Shown in pieces: positions 23,612-35,651 of a stretch of DNA of 64,000 bases. The number at the start of each line of letters is the position of its first letter. The first letter of the stretch is position 1. Source of the DNA: Halichoerus grypus (lineage: Eukaryota; Chordata; Mammalia; Carnivora; Phocidae); NCBI RefSeq assembly GCF_964656455.1, contig NC_135714.1, positions 82,233,903-82,297,902 of the forward strand, in the 5' to 3' direction. The position numbers and the translations under genes are program-made. The notes under the pieces were generated by a model that saw only the letters and a list, made by a program, of their open reading frames with translations, had not been told where the DNA came from and made no database searches.

Positions 23612-23715
23612 CAAAAAGTAGGCTCCATGAAGGTAGGTACATGTTATTCTTATTCTGTTTTATACCTAGTTTTTAGCATAGTATCCAGCATGTACTTGGC
23701 CCTTAATCAATAGAC
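23612..23715 (+). mobile_element. L2 3'-end fragment
   Basis: Matches the L2 3' end in order: aggctccatgaaggtaggta, then ttttagcatagtatccagca, then tcaatagacacta. Confidence 0.55.
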
Positions 23716-23734
23716 ACTAAATCCTCCAGTCATT

Positions 23735-24560
23735 CATTTAACAGACACTGACTCTGGTATAGGCACAGAGAGAGCCAGGTGAGCCACTTACCATCAGGGC
23801 TATCACCACTTAGTGAGAGAGAGCAGGGCAAAGGAGGAAAGACGAAAGTAAGCAATCAGGATGATCTTCCATAATGGAGCTAGGTCTTGACTGCCATAGG
23901 AGCCCAAGAAATGAACCACTGCTTATGCCTAAAAGAACTGGAAAACATACCCAAAGAAGATAAGAACTTGATTCTAAAGAATAACTGACATTTACCAGTT
24001 AGGAAAGAATGAGAAGAAGGATATAACAGACCAAGGCAACAACACACTCAATGACCCTAGTAAGGAGTTTCTCACGTTCATGCACCACCAGAAGTTCCTT
24101 GTGCAGCATGGTGTGTGGGGGAAGTATAACAGGAGAACATTAAAGTGAAGTGACCCTAGGCCAAATTGTGAACGGCTTTGTGTGTCACAACAAGAAGCCT
24201 GGCTTTTATCCTGTGGGTCACGAGGAGCCATCAAGGCTTTTAACAGTATCAGAATTAGGGTATTGAAAGATGATCTTTGTGTTGAATGGTTTAGTTTAGA
24301 AAGTAGCTTAAAAGGAAGACTAGTTAGAAAATCAGGCATTAAATCGATCAATAAGTAATGGGGATATGTACTAATGCAACAGTAGAAATAGAAAATATAT
24401 ACAAGTTCGGAAGATATTTCAAGGGAAGAATAGTTAGGATTTGATGATTGAAAGATTTTTTTGACTATATGCCAAACACTGTTCTAGGATAAAATGGAGA
24501 ACAACACTGACAAAGTTTCCTGCTCTTGTAGAACTCATAATCTCTTAGAGTAGAAAGAGG
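23735..24560 (+). mobile_element. Second copy of the unnamed ancient repeat
   Basis: Same family as 16722-17560. Here the block around gaagcctggcttttatcctg and gagccatcaaggcttttaac is better preserved, and the region ends with an L2-like gccaaacactgttctaggat segment. Old and heavily diverged. Confidence 0.45.
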
Positions 24561-24567
24561 CAGTAGA

Positions 24568-24972
24568 TGGTGATGCTCTTAGCTCCACTCTTCAGGCCCT
24601 ACCCCTCCAAATCCCAGCTGCACAGAATATTAATTGCTGATGCCCTGCAGCTGTGGCCCTCACTCTGCATTGCCCTCACCTGAGGTTAAAGCCCCTCTCA
24701 GAGGAAGACTATAGCTTAAGATCGGCTGATAAAGCGATATAAAAGCCCAGCCTTCCCCAACTTCCCTCAGTTGAGAACAATGTCAGAGCTCCAGAGCTCC
24801 CATAGGACCGGCCAAAGCCTCCACTGAAACCACATTCCCAGTCAGTTTCTCTCTTTGCCAGCCATGCCTTCTTAAGTCCTTTACACATTTAATTCTCAAT
24901 CACCAATAAACAATCTTCACACAATTCGTCACCTTGAAGTCTATTTCTGGGGAACCCAACTGAAGATAGTCA
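24568..24972 (+). mobile_element. Candidate ERV LTR
   Basis: Has the order expected of an LTR: a TATA-like gatataaaag at about 24738, an AATAAA signal near 24905, and a T/C-rich end followed by ggggaacccaactgaagata. The following sequence ggccaggagtggtc could be a decayed primer-binding region. Ends and family uncertain; ERVL class is my best guess. Confidence 0.4.
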
Positions 24973-27350
24973 GGGCCAGGAGTGGTCTTAGGAAGCCAAT
25001 TTTAAAGTAGAATTAGGGAAATGGATCATTTGCTAGAATCTGGTAGTAAGAATCTCATTGCTAGTGGTAGATGGAGTATGGATAGGCCCTGGCTTGCTGT
25101 AATGGTGTAATTATTAAAACCATTGCCAGTAGTGATCTGGCATGAGACACGGGTGGAAGAGGGCACACTAGCTGATAACGTGCCTGTGGTAGTTAAGAAG
25201 TATGAGACAAACACTATAAAAACAACGGATTTAGGCAGCTGTTGCTGAATACCATTGATTCACTAGAAAGAGATAGTGACAGGGTCAGGATGATTAATCA
25301 TCAATTCAAGACAAAATGTGAAAGTCCTGTGCATTTCAAGTTCCTAACTTCCTGAAGCTGGAGGTGGAAGAGAGCTGAAGTCTGGGTGATGGACTTAATC
25401 AAAGTATAGCAGAGTTTCAGCCAAGGAAGGATTCTCAGCTTTGAAAGGTCTCTTACTCCAAGGCCAGAACCCTATTATGGAAAGAATTAGACATTACAAT
25501 TTAGAATGGGAATATCTGTGAGAACGCAGTGAATATTGAACAACCATGATCTCCTGAACCCACTGGGCCTGCCGCCGGGCCTACTCACCCTTGTTGGCCA
25601 CTTACTCAGTGGCCCCTTCTTGCTTGAAGATCATGCAGAGGCTTCAGATGAGGCAGGTGACTTACAAAACAATGCTTCTTCTGCTCAGGATCTGCACCTC
25701 CTGCTGACAATTAGACTAACTGGGGTCAAATCTGAACGCGGATGTGCTGCTCCTGCTAAGGGAGAAAAAGAACTGCAAGAATCTAGCATTAACAATGTCA
25801 TGGACTGAAATACTATATCCCCCAAGGATGCTGGATACTGTATATAAACTGGCCCCCAAGGATGCTTGATACTATACATGAACTGGACTCTGGGGGTGCT
25901 GAGCGAAAAGAGAACTACATAAGGGAGAGTTTATGTGATGGGTGCACTCTCTAATGATAACACCCTGGCAAGGACCTCAGGAGAAAGTTTGGGAGTGCTG
26001 CAAAGATAACACTTGGCAGTAACCATCACTTTTTCCAAGCTTCTTAATGAAGTAGAAATGCCAGAATTGTTATGGCAGTTCATGGAGCAAGGGATCCAAA
26101 GGCTCAGAAAAATGACATGTTCAATTGGAAAACCTACCAGATACCTCTATTTTTTAGAAGATCCTGAAGGACACCAAGACATATTAGGAATGTGCTGGTG
26201 AGAGGAGCACCAGCATCCCTGAGATGCACACTGTGGCTGTTATGTATAGGCCAATAATTATGGGAGGAGATGCCGTGCAGGACAGGTTGACCTGATATCA
26301 AGGAGGGTCATAGGACCTGGAAAAACAGAGACCAGCGGTGGCACTTAACAATCAGAAGCAACAAATAGCAAGGTCCACCAGCACTCCACTAGGAGTGCTG
26401 ACACACAAAGTACTGTTGTGATGGTGAATGGACCACAGTGATCCTAGAGGCAAGATGTATAGACAGCCAATAAGGAATTGCTTAATTTATACAATCAAAA
26501 AAGATCCAGATGGATGATCATGATGCTGAAGACAATTAGTCCAAGGAAGAGTCACGATCCCTTGCCCAGTTTTTATGTATGGCCCTTTCCCAGTCCCTGA
26601 ACCCTGAATGAGGGAGAAGCTATGTCCCTATGAGAAAAGAACACCACAGAGACACCTCAGAAAGCATAGATAGTAATAATTCTCCTATTTTCACCATCAA
26701 AGAGGCCTATAGCTATTTATTTGGGAAACCATGCCCTAGGGAAAAAAGCAAACCTAGACATTTCATTGACTGATGAACACAGAGCCCAAACTAACGTTGA
26801 TACTTAGAGATGTAAAATGATATCACGGACTCCTTTTAGAGGAGTGAAAAATAGAAGCCTATAGTAAATGCAGTCCTTGCTGCTAGTAAATGGATCTGGC
26901 TCATAGTGGGTCCACAGGATCCATAGACAACCCCTGATGGTCATATCCCTGGTCCCTAAATGTGTAATTGGAGTGCTTGATTTACCTAGCAAAACTATCA
27001 CATTGGGTTGTGGTCCTGCAGCAAGAGAGCTATTGTAATTAGGGAAGCCAAGTCACAAGTCACAGTCTCTTTACCTCTCCCCCAGGCAAGACAGTAACTG
27101 GAAAATCCTACTGTACACATGGGAAATGGCAGATATTAGTGGCACCATCAAAACCTTAAATGTAGGAGTGCTGTTCAGCATGGAGGTTATTGATTACACT
27201 GGAAAAGGCCCTTTCAAAGGAATCATGAAAGTAAAACAGAGAGTGAGCGTAGGCAACTTCTTGCAGGAGATTTGCTATAACAGCAAGCAGGAAAATGGCT
27301 TTAAATGTGTATTGTAAGGGAAAGAAAAGAAAAATATCCGTCTCCAACTT
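24973..27350 (+). pseudogene. Decayed ERVL-like internal region
   Basis: Follows the candidate LTR and lacks known SINE or L1 sequence. Several plus-strand open pieces look like decayed coding sequence: 26013-26201 (contains LLNEVEMPELLWQFMEQG, FLEDPEGHQ), 25536-25808 and 27126-27317. They are broken by stops and shifts, and no protease, reverse transcriptase or integrase motif is visible. A gag-like origin is my inference. No 3' LTR was found. Confidence 0.4.
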
Positions 27351-30117
27351 GTTGGATTAGGTGTATATTAACACCATTAACCAAGATTAAAGATAGATAT
27401 GGAATAATGGCTTTGAAGATTTGGAAGAGGGAGCTGGTGGTTTACTTTGGAACCTAGTAGGCTTGAATACAGAATTACTTACCTCAGGCAAGCCAGAATC
27501 AAGGACCATGGATCTCTAAATGGGGTCAATATCTCAAGGGCTAAGACAAGTGTGAGAGAGAGCAGGCTTTCCCACAGCAGAGAGTGGGGTCCGGAGGATT
27601 TGAGGAATGGGAAAAATAATATTGATATCTTGGGCCAAGCATATTTGGGGGAAAAAGAGAATTCCAGAAGGTTGAACACAAACAAGAAGAAAGAGACCAA
27701 ACTGCAATCAGAAACAAGGTAAGCCCACGCTGATTTGGGAGGCAAAGCAGTGATTATCTCTTACAAAGTGGTCCCCAGAAAGGCCAATGGCTGGACCACG
27801 GGAAGGATGGAAAGTTGTTAAAGGCAGAGACTTGGGAAACTGCAATAATTTTGTGGTATGCAAATAAAATTTTATTATCTTTACTTCCTATCAGCTTTTC
27901 ATTCTTCTATTCTTATTAATTTTGGTCTGTTTAAACTCCAACTTAGCCCTTGGGTTTTTCCATCAGTCTCGTGAACCCCACAGAGATGAGATTAGAGTCA
28001 GAACTAGAAGCAGACTGCAGATACCTTGGCATCCAGAGACAGTTCTAGTGAGGAGTGCCTGTCACCCATCTTGTCTGACACTAACAAAAAATTTAGAATG
28101 TGCACGGATCTTTGGAAATATGATGGGTTCCATATTGGTTATAATGAGTTTAAATACCTGGCTAAATGGAGATGTAGACTTAAAACTCAAAAGATGTGTT
28201 CAACAGAAGAAAAGTTACTAATTCCTGAGTATTTCCTATTTTGCCCTTCCTCCCTTCTCTCCTTTTGTGCTTGCTCAGATTCTCCTTTGGGTAAAGAAGC
28301 TAGATAATGAGCAAAGCCCGGAAAAGACAATGTAAATCAAAGAAGTGAAGTTAATCTACATCCTAATGAACTTGGAGAGTAAAATAGAAAAATTAGGTGG
28401 GCTGAATGGTGAGACAAGTTTTGGAGGGTTTGGAGTTAAGAGTGGAAATGCAGTGTTTCAGGTAGCAAGTGCTATCTGCTACAGGATCCCCAAAGTTGCA
28501 AAACTGGAGACAATAGTTTAACCTCTGTTGTATATAGGCAACACTCCCAGCTTATGCATTTATTGAGAGGCTATTCAAATAATTAAATAATTTTAATTAT
28601 CTCAGAGCTAATTACAACCTTTTTAAAAATGTCAACGCCTTTGCTAAACAAGTCTACATAGGGTCTTTATTTTATTCTATTTTTATTTTAATAAGTACAT
28701 ACTAAATGTTTGCATAAACATATACTGGATTGTTTGTATGACCACTTTATGCTAGGTGCTATTCATGTGATTTTAATGTCCATTTTCTTCTCGTGTTACC
28801 ACTGAAGAGTACTACTTTAATTGTGAGCTAATAAGGGAAGAACAAAAATAAATAAATAAAACAGAACTGGACATCATATGTAATGTTACATTTGTACCAG
28901 GTGAACTACAAATGCAATTACAATGCCCTAAACAAATAGAAGTTTTGCACTAGTTTGAAAAGAGAAAACTGGATGAGAAAATGAATTACCACACCTTCCA
29001 CAACAGAATGACATCCACATAAAAGGGTTCATGTCTTACCATCTTCACCATATTTCTCTTTCAAGTAGGGATACGGCAGTGCCATCAAACTAATATACTC
29101 TACCACATTAATGGTGCTAATTTAAAATCTATTATTTTAAAAGTTTGTTTATAAGTTAAAATTTTCTACTTTTTAAAGATATCAATTCATGTCTGAGTGT
29201 GTTTAAGGAACACTTTCATTAAAATAATTTACATTGATATGGGAAGAGAAAAAGAATTTTGCCTCTACAAGGGGTTCACTTTCACTAAATTTGAAAAACA
29301 CTTGAATGCAAGTAGCCACATGCAAAGCTTGATGAACAAGTGCTTTGAGAAGGGTATAGGCAACAGGGGGCAGCTGGCAAGAAGTAGAAAAGACACCCGA
29401 GTGGTTTTAGAGTGAAGTAGAATATTTGGGAACTTCCGGTCAAATCTATAAACAGTTTTCTCATATCTAGCTTTTTGAATTTCAGATACCTCAAAGTTTT
29501 AATTCAGTAACACCCATTCATGTTTATGTATTTTCCCCATATCAGAAATTTGTTTAGCTACCCCAAATCATAATTTTGTGTTCTCTATGAGTGAGTGCCA
29601 CATTTATCAAATGTAAGAAGCATCTTGGTTCCCTTGGCAAGCATAGTTTAAAGTAATACGGTCATATTTTTAACAATGTGCTGAAAGGGGTATTATAATG
29701 TTAGGCTACTGGAGCATTTCAATTTAAACATCAATGGATCCATAATTTTAAATCACACCAAGCAACAGAGATCGTATTGCTAAGTAGTCAATCATTATTT
29801 GGTCATTTCTATTTATTTTTGAAAACTATTTGCCTCCCTTTAACTCTTAATTAATTTGTCACTTATCTGTTGTGGATTTTTGAGTAATTACAGCATCCAG
29901 ATCTTCAGTCTGGATGGAATTACAATAGGAGTTTTATCCCTACCCATCCTGACTTATTTCTTGTCACTGTGCTTCCTCCTGTTCAAACCAAGCTCCAGCC
30001 AAATTGAAACCCTTCCATTTTCTGAATAGCATATGATCTCTCTAATCTTAAAAATGACTTTCAAATGTTCACAAAATTGAGTCCATCCCATCCAGCAGCT
30101 TTTTTCCAAGACTTAGA
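27351..30117. other. Unassigned 2.8 kb stretch
   Basis: AT-rich. An AAAT run lies at about 28847-28860. Open frames up to 99 codons (27922-28221) have no recognisable motifs. The left part could be more decayed provirus. Confidence 0.4.
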
Positions 30118-30290
30118 TAGGGTGCCAGATTCAGCAAATAGAAATATAAAGCACTCACTTAAATTTGAATTGCAGATAAACAACAAACTGTTTTTTACTA
30201 TAAGTATATCCCTTATATTGCATAGGACATGCTTATACTAAAAAATTCAAATTTTACTGGGTATCTGTATTTTATCTGACAACCCTCTGG
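30118..30290. mobile_element. MER53-like palindromic DNA transposon
   Basis: A 170 bp near-palindrome with inverted ends: left agggtgccagat, right atctgacaaccct. The arms aaatttgaattgcagataaa and tacta-aaaaattcaaatttt mirror each other around cccttatattgcatagga. This layout fits the short non-autonomous element MER53. The family name is from memory of the consensus. Confidence 0.7.
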
Positions 30291-31963
30291 CTAGAGGACT
30301 CCTTATGCTACAGCTTTTAATTTTTTGTAAAGCATACCCCTTCCCTCTGGCATGGCTGAAAAAAAATACAGAAAAGCAAGACAGTGTCCCTAGACCTGGT
30401 CTGGTAGGCTTTGGTGTGACATCAACTTCTTTCTCTCTGTTGATATGCTGAATTCTTTTTCCAAATTAATTTCATAGCCTCTACTGGCATGTTGCTCAGT
30501 ATTGTTTTCTAGATTCACAGTCTTCTAACCCACGGTTAGGCTCTGATGGATGAGATCTGACTTCTATGTGACATCCCTTCTGGAGTAGGCATGGAGGAAG
30601 AGGGATCCATCTCAAACTCGGGTTCCTAGGGCCAGGACTAGACATGGTAATGAGTGGGGCTAGTAAGTATGGCACAATGGTAGCCAAAGTCCAAGTCCTA
30701 TGTCAGACTGGGACTGCCGAGTGCACATATGAAGCATAAAGTTCAAGAGAAGAAAGAGAAAATAATGGGGGAAAAAGTGAAGCAATAAACTATAGGATCT
30801 ACAAGAAGAGGAGCTTCTATGGAGTATTTATAATAAAACTCATTGTCAAGGAGAAAGTTGTTAAGAAGGCCAAGCTTATTCAGATAAATCACCTTCTAGT
30901 TTTGGATGCACAAAGACAATGAAGTTTTATCTGCAGTCTTAGTCATAGCAAACACTTTTCCCAGGCAGTTCCTTGATCTCAGAGCCCTAACTCCACTGGG
31001 ACTAATACAATTTTAAAACCAGGCCTATTTGGATTCTTTACATATTCCCTACCCAGTTATCTTCATTGTGCTTGACTCTCCCAGACCTGCACCCCTGCCC
31101 CAGGTCCACACGGATTTGGTCCTCATGGTTTACCATAAGAATAGAAATGAGTCATGGCTTTGTGCTAGGCTAAAGATCACCACCACCTACTAGGTAACAG
31201 CTACCTATATTGAAATTATAATGCCTAAGAAATCACAACCAGATTCTAACATAGTGTGCTCTATAACTTTTATCCAATATCCCTGAAAATAAATTTATAA
31301 GCTGTGTATTTACTCCCAAAAATAAGACATCTAAATAATGATTCTAATCAACCAAATAGAAAAAAAAAATAGGGGATAAAAGTCTTGGTGAAAATGACTT
31401 CTGTTTCTTACAATGACTGACTGAAAATAACTAAGAAACTTGCAAAGTATGGGAAATTTTCCAGAGCAAGATGTGGGAGAAAATGAACTCCAGAGCCGCA
31501 TGCTAACATTTGGGGCTCCTTTTGCACTTGTGGCACTTGCCAACTCTAGAGAGCTAGCTGACAAGCTGAGAAGTGCTTTTAGCAGCTCAAATGATGGGAA
31601 AGATAAAAAATTAAAGTCCCATATATTGGTTTGGGAAACCAAAGAATTGAGGATGAAAGGTGAACTGGAATTAATTAACCAAGCTTCAAAAAGACTGCAG
31701 CCCTATTATTACCTCATCGAGTGGCCCAGAAAATCTCAGTTTCAGAAACTAGATTAAAGTGACCCCAGATTGCTCACAACCCTGTGAGCTGTAGATGTAA
31801 ATAAAGTTCTCTCTAATAAAAGATAGCATCATCTGTGGTAGAATATTAGTGCTTCTCACTCACGTTTTTAATTCTTTTTTAGACACAGGAATGTTTCCAC
31901 CCACTTGAATTTGGGAGTAGCCATGTGATTTTCTTGGGCAATGAAGTATTTAAAACCCAGTAC
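30291..31963. other. Unassigned stretch
   Basis: No element recognised. The overlapping plus (31440-31757, 105 codons) and minus (31331-31642, 103 codons) frames lack known domains. The text just before 31964 (gggagtagccatgtgatttt) resembles an old LTR, not assigned. Confidence 0.4.
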
Positions 31964-31980
31964 AAAATTCTCCAGTATCT

Positions 31981-32177
31981 GGGGCGCCTGGGTGGCTCAG
32001 TCGTTAAGCGTCTGCCTTCAGCTCAGGTCATGATCCCGGGTCCTGGGATCGAGCCCCGCATCGGGCTCCCTGCTCGGCGGGAAGCCTGCTTCTCCCTCTC
32101 CCGCTCCGCCTGCTTGTGTTCCCTCTCTCTCTGTGTCTCTCTCTGTCATATAAATAAATAAAATCTTAAAAAAAAAA
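31981..32177 (+). mobile_element. Young Can-SINE
   Basis: Well-preserved copy (ggggcgcctgggtggctcag then tcgttaagcgtctgccttc) with an intact pyrimidine tract, AATAAATAAAATCTT and a pure A tail. Perfect 17 bp target duplication aaaattctccagtatct at 31964-31980 and 32178-32194. The one-base shorter tcgttaag and low divergence mark it as among the youngest insertions here. Confidence 0.98.
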
Positions 32178-32194
32178 AAAATTCTCCAGTATCT

Positions 32195-33163
32195 TTTGCT
32201 GGTCTTATAGATATGGCCGAGAAGGACAGAATAAAGGAAAGAAACTCTCAGAGGACACAGCTAGGGATGGCAAGAAACGATGGATTGGGGAAGACTTCCC
32301 AGGGAGTAGAATTATTTAAGTCCTCGAAAAAGGGACTGTTGATATATATTCTCAGGATGATCAGCATCACTAGGGCCCAGTGACTTCTGTAGGTCCCCCA
32401 CTCTTCTTCTTTCAGAATGAAAATGCTTGTTGTAATCATTCTGTCCCAGTTCCACCAGTATATGTTGGTATGGAGCAGAAGATCAAAAGATACCACATCT
32501 AGACATGATATAAAGACTACTACACATTACACTCTAATGAGGAAACTACCATACATCCTCAAAAGGTCCCGGATTTTCAGCTCAATGATATTACTGGAGG
32601 GGGTCTTTGAATTAGCCACCTTTGGGGAAAGAGTGGGTATATTTGATATTCAGGAAAGACAGTGAGCCTAACTTTCAATGATAAGAAGAGCAGTCTGTAG
32701 TAGAAATTGATGCCTCTCCCCACTATTTCCAGTTTCCCTCTCCTTCTGAGCCCAGGGAAAATTATATTTCCCTGTCCCCTTGTTTTGACCAGTGAAATGT
32801 TAGTAGAAGTCATATGTGCATTTGCAGGTAGAATTATTTAAAATATAACACTCTAATTTTTCCCCTATCTTGGCAAATTGCAGAAGCAGCTGTTAACATG
32901 AAAATACTGTAAGATTAAAGCAAGCTAAAATGCTAAACTGCTAAATATGAATAATAGTGACACAGAATTACTTGGTCCCCCTTGCATGAACAAAAAACAA
33001 CTACTTTTTGTTAAGCCACTGAGATTTTGAATGTGTTACCACAACCTAACAAAGATTGACAGACACTTTAACTTAGACTCTAAATTATTTCTCATTTACC
33101 TTGCAAAGTAATATTTTTATAGCATCTAGTTTTGTTTTGGTTACAGAACTCCAGATGGGATAA
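32195..33163. other. Mostly unassigned, LTR-like at right
   Basis: The part 32740-33060 ends with ttgttaagccactgagattt and resembles the 3' end of an old MaLR-type LTR on the plus strand. The left part is unrecognised. Open frames under 83 codons are not called. Confidence 0.35.
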
Positions 33164-33359
33164 GGATGCCTGGGTGGCTCAGTCGGTTAAGCGTCTGCCT
33201 TTGGCTCAGATCATGATCCCTGAGTCCTGGGATCAGGCTCCCTGCTCAGTGGGTAGCCTGCTTTTCCCTCTCCCTCTGCCCCTCCGTGCTGCTCATGCTC
33301 TCTCTCGCTATCTCGCTCTCTCAAAAAATAAAAAATAAATAAAATCTTAAAAAAAAAAG
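33164..33359 (+). mobile_element. Can-SINE
   Basis: Plus-strand copy with an internal deletion after gtcctgggatcaggctcc. The flanks aactccagatgggataa (left) and aaatccagataggataa (right) are the diverged target duplication. Confidence 0.95.
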
Positions 33360-33470
33360 AAATCCAGATAGGATAAAACGGAAAAACCCAGATTACCAGA
33401 GCCTCTCCATTGACTTACTATTAAACACTAGCCTTTGAAGACTATTCTTCCTGTGTGTTAGGACAATACC

Positions 33471-34185
33471 TTTCATGCTATTGCTTATGTTCCACATATG
33501 AGTGAAACCATATGATAATTGTCTTTCTCTGCTTGACTTACTTCACTTAGCATAATCCCCTCCAGTTCCATCCATGTCAGTGCAAATGGTGGGTATTCAT
33601 CATTTCTGATGGCTGAGTAATATTCCATTGTATATATGAACCACACCTGCTTTATACATTCATCTTTTGAAGGGCATCTTGGCTCCTTCCAGTTTGGCTA
33701 TTGTGGACATTGCTGCTATGAACATTGGGGTCCATATGCCCATTCTTTTCACTACATCTGTATCTTTGGGGTGAAAACCTAGTAGTGCAATTGCTGGGTC
33801 ATAGGGAAGCTCTATTTTTAACCTCTTGAGGAACCTCCATACTGTTTTCCAGAAAGATAATTATCATATGGTTTCACTCATATGTGGAACACAAGCAATA
33901 GCGTGGAGGACCATAGGGGAGGGGAGGGAAATCTGAGCGGGGGGAAATCAAAGAGGGAGATGAACCATGAGAGACTATGGATCCCGGGAAACAAACTGAG
34001 GGTTTCAGAGGGGAGGAGGGTGAGGGTGAGGGTAACAGGTTGATGGGTATTAAGGAGGGCACGTGTTGTGATGAGCACTGGGTGTTATAGGTAACTAATG
34101 AATCATTGAACATTACATCAAAAACTAATGATGTACTATGCAGTGCCTAACTGAACATAATAAAAAAATAAAAATAAAACATCAT
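33471..34185. mobile_element. 5'-inverted (twin-primed) L1
   Basis: Left segment 33471-33853 is L1 ORF2-end sequence in minus orientation (ctccagttccatccatgtca; ggctattgtggacattgctg). Right segment 33856-34185 is the L1 3' UTR in plus orientation, ending in an AATAAAAAAATAAAAATAAA tail. Both segments contain the same L1 stretch around catatggtttcactcatatg, so they overlap by about 45 bp in element coordinates. This layout is the signature of twin priming during insertion. Confidence 0.85.
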
Positions 34186-35190
34186 AATACCTGAATTCTG
34201 TGAGACTGAGACATTTATTTTCAAGTGTGTATATGTTTGTGTGTGTGTGTTTTCAAGTTTTTTATTTATATAGAATAAGAATTTCTATATTTTTGTGATC
34301 TCTTGATCGTAAAACCTCTTACATCAATTATGATGGAAAACTAAAGTTCCCTTATCTCATAAAAATATTAACTGATAACATGTGATTACTTCAGTAATTT
34401 TTTCAATTTATCTTTTATATCAGATCACACTCACCTCATTCTTAATTCTAATTTTTCAGTCTTAAAACATTGCATATTTATCTGACTTTTTTTTTTTTGG
34501 ACAGAAAATAATGTTCTTTTTCAACTTCTGATGAATAAAAATATGTCAATATGTCTACATTTATAGTGAAAATAATGACAATTTGATGAATCAAGTCATT
34601 CTTACAGAATGTATCCCTCTGTTACTATTATCATTGCCATCGGTGTTGTTTTCAGGAACTCCAACATATTGCAAAGACTGAGAATTTTGGAATCAGACAG
34701 ACTTGCATTCATACCCTTAATCCTGTACTTACTAACTCTTTGACTTTGAGTAAGTTACCTAACTGATACATAAAGTGGCATAAGATCTAACAGGCAAAAA
34801 AAAAAAAAAAAAAAGGACAATGCCTTTCGTTTATAGATTCTAAATATGTATCTTTTCCAGCTAAACCTATTTCAAGGGGCTTTACTTAATCGAAAGATGC
34901 ATTTACTCATCAGGGGATGCTTATTGAGTAAAAGTTTTGTATCTAACACTGCAGTAAGAACATTGGGGGAAAAAGGATGAGTTGCTATGTTGTGCTTGAA
35001 GGGTTCTTAAGGAAAGATGACACCTCTGACCACATGTTCTTTCAGTCATATCTTACAAGCAGTTGCTTCTATACAGCTTTTCTAGAGAGGAATGAACAAT
35101 TTATGCATCCTGATGTGCTTTCAGCCACACAGACATCTCACATGCCATGCACAGATTGAGGCATATAGATGTATATGAAAATTGCAAGGG
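34186..35190. other. Unassigned AT-rich stretch
   Basis: Contains a short GT run near 34236-34250, a T-run at 34488-34498 and an A-run at 34796-34814. No gene or family recognised. Confidence 0.45.
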
Positions 35191-35651
35191 TATTCTTTTT
35201 TTCGTATTTTTTTAATTTTATTATGTTATGTTAATCACCATACATTACATCATTAGTTTTTGATGTAGTGTTCCATGATTCATTGTTTGCATATAACACC
35301 ATTCAATACGTGCCCTCTTCAATAACCATCACCAGGCTAACTAATCCCCCCACCCCCCATCCCCACTAGAACACTCAGTTTGTTTGTCAGAGTCCATAGT
35401 CTCTCATGGTTTGTCTCCCCCTCCGATTTCTGCCACCTTCATTTTTCCCTTCCTACTATCTTCTTCTTTTTTTTAACATATAATGTATTATTTGTTTCAG
35501 AGGTACAGGTCTGTGATTCAACAGTCTTACAAAATTCACAGTGCTCACCATAGCACATACCCTCCCCAATGCCTATAACCCAGCCACCCCATCCTTCCCA
35601 CCCCCCACCACTCCAGCAACCCTCAGTTTGTTTCCTGAGATTAAGAATTCC

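Noticed and set aside
31331..31757. Overlapping plus and minus frames of about 105 codons
   Set aside because: No recognised domain, no start context or splice evidence, and both strands open at once, which suggests chance.
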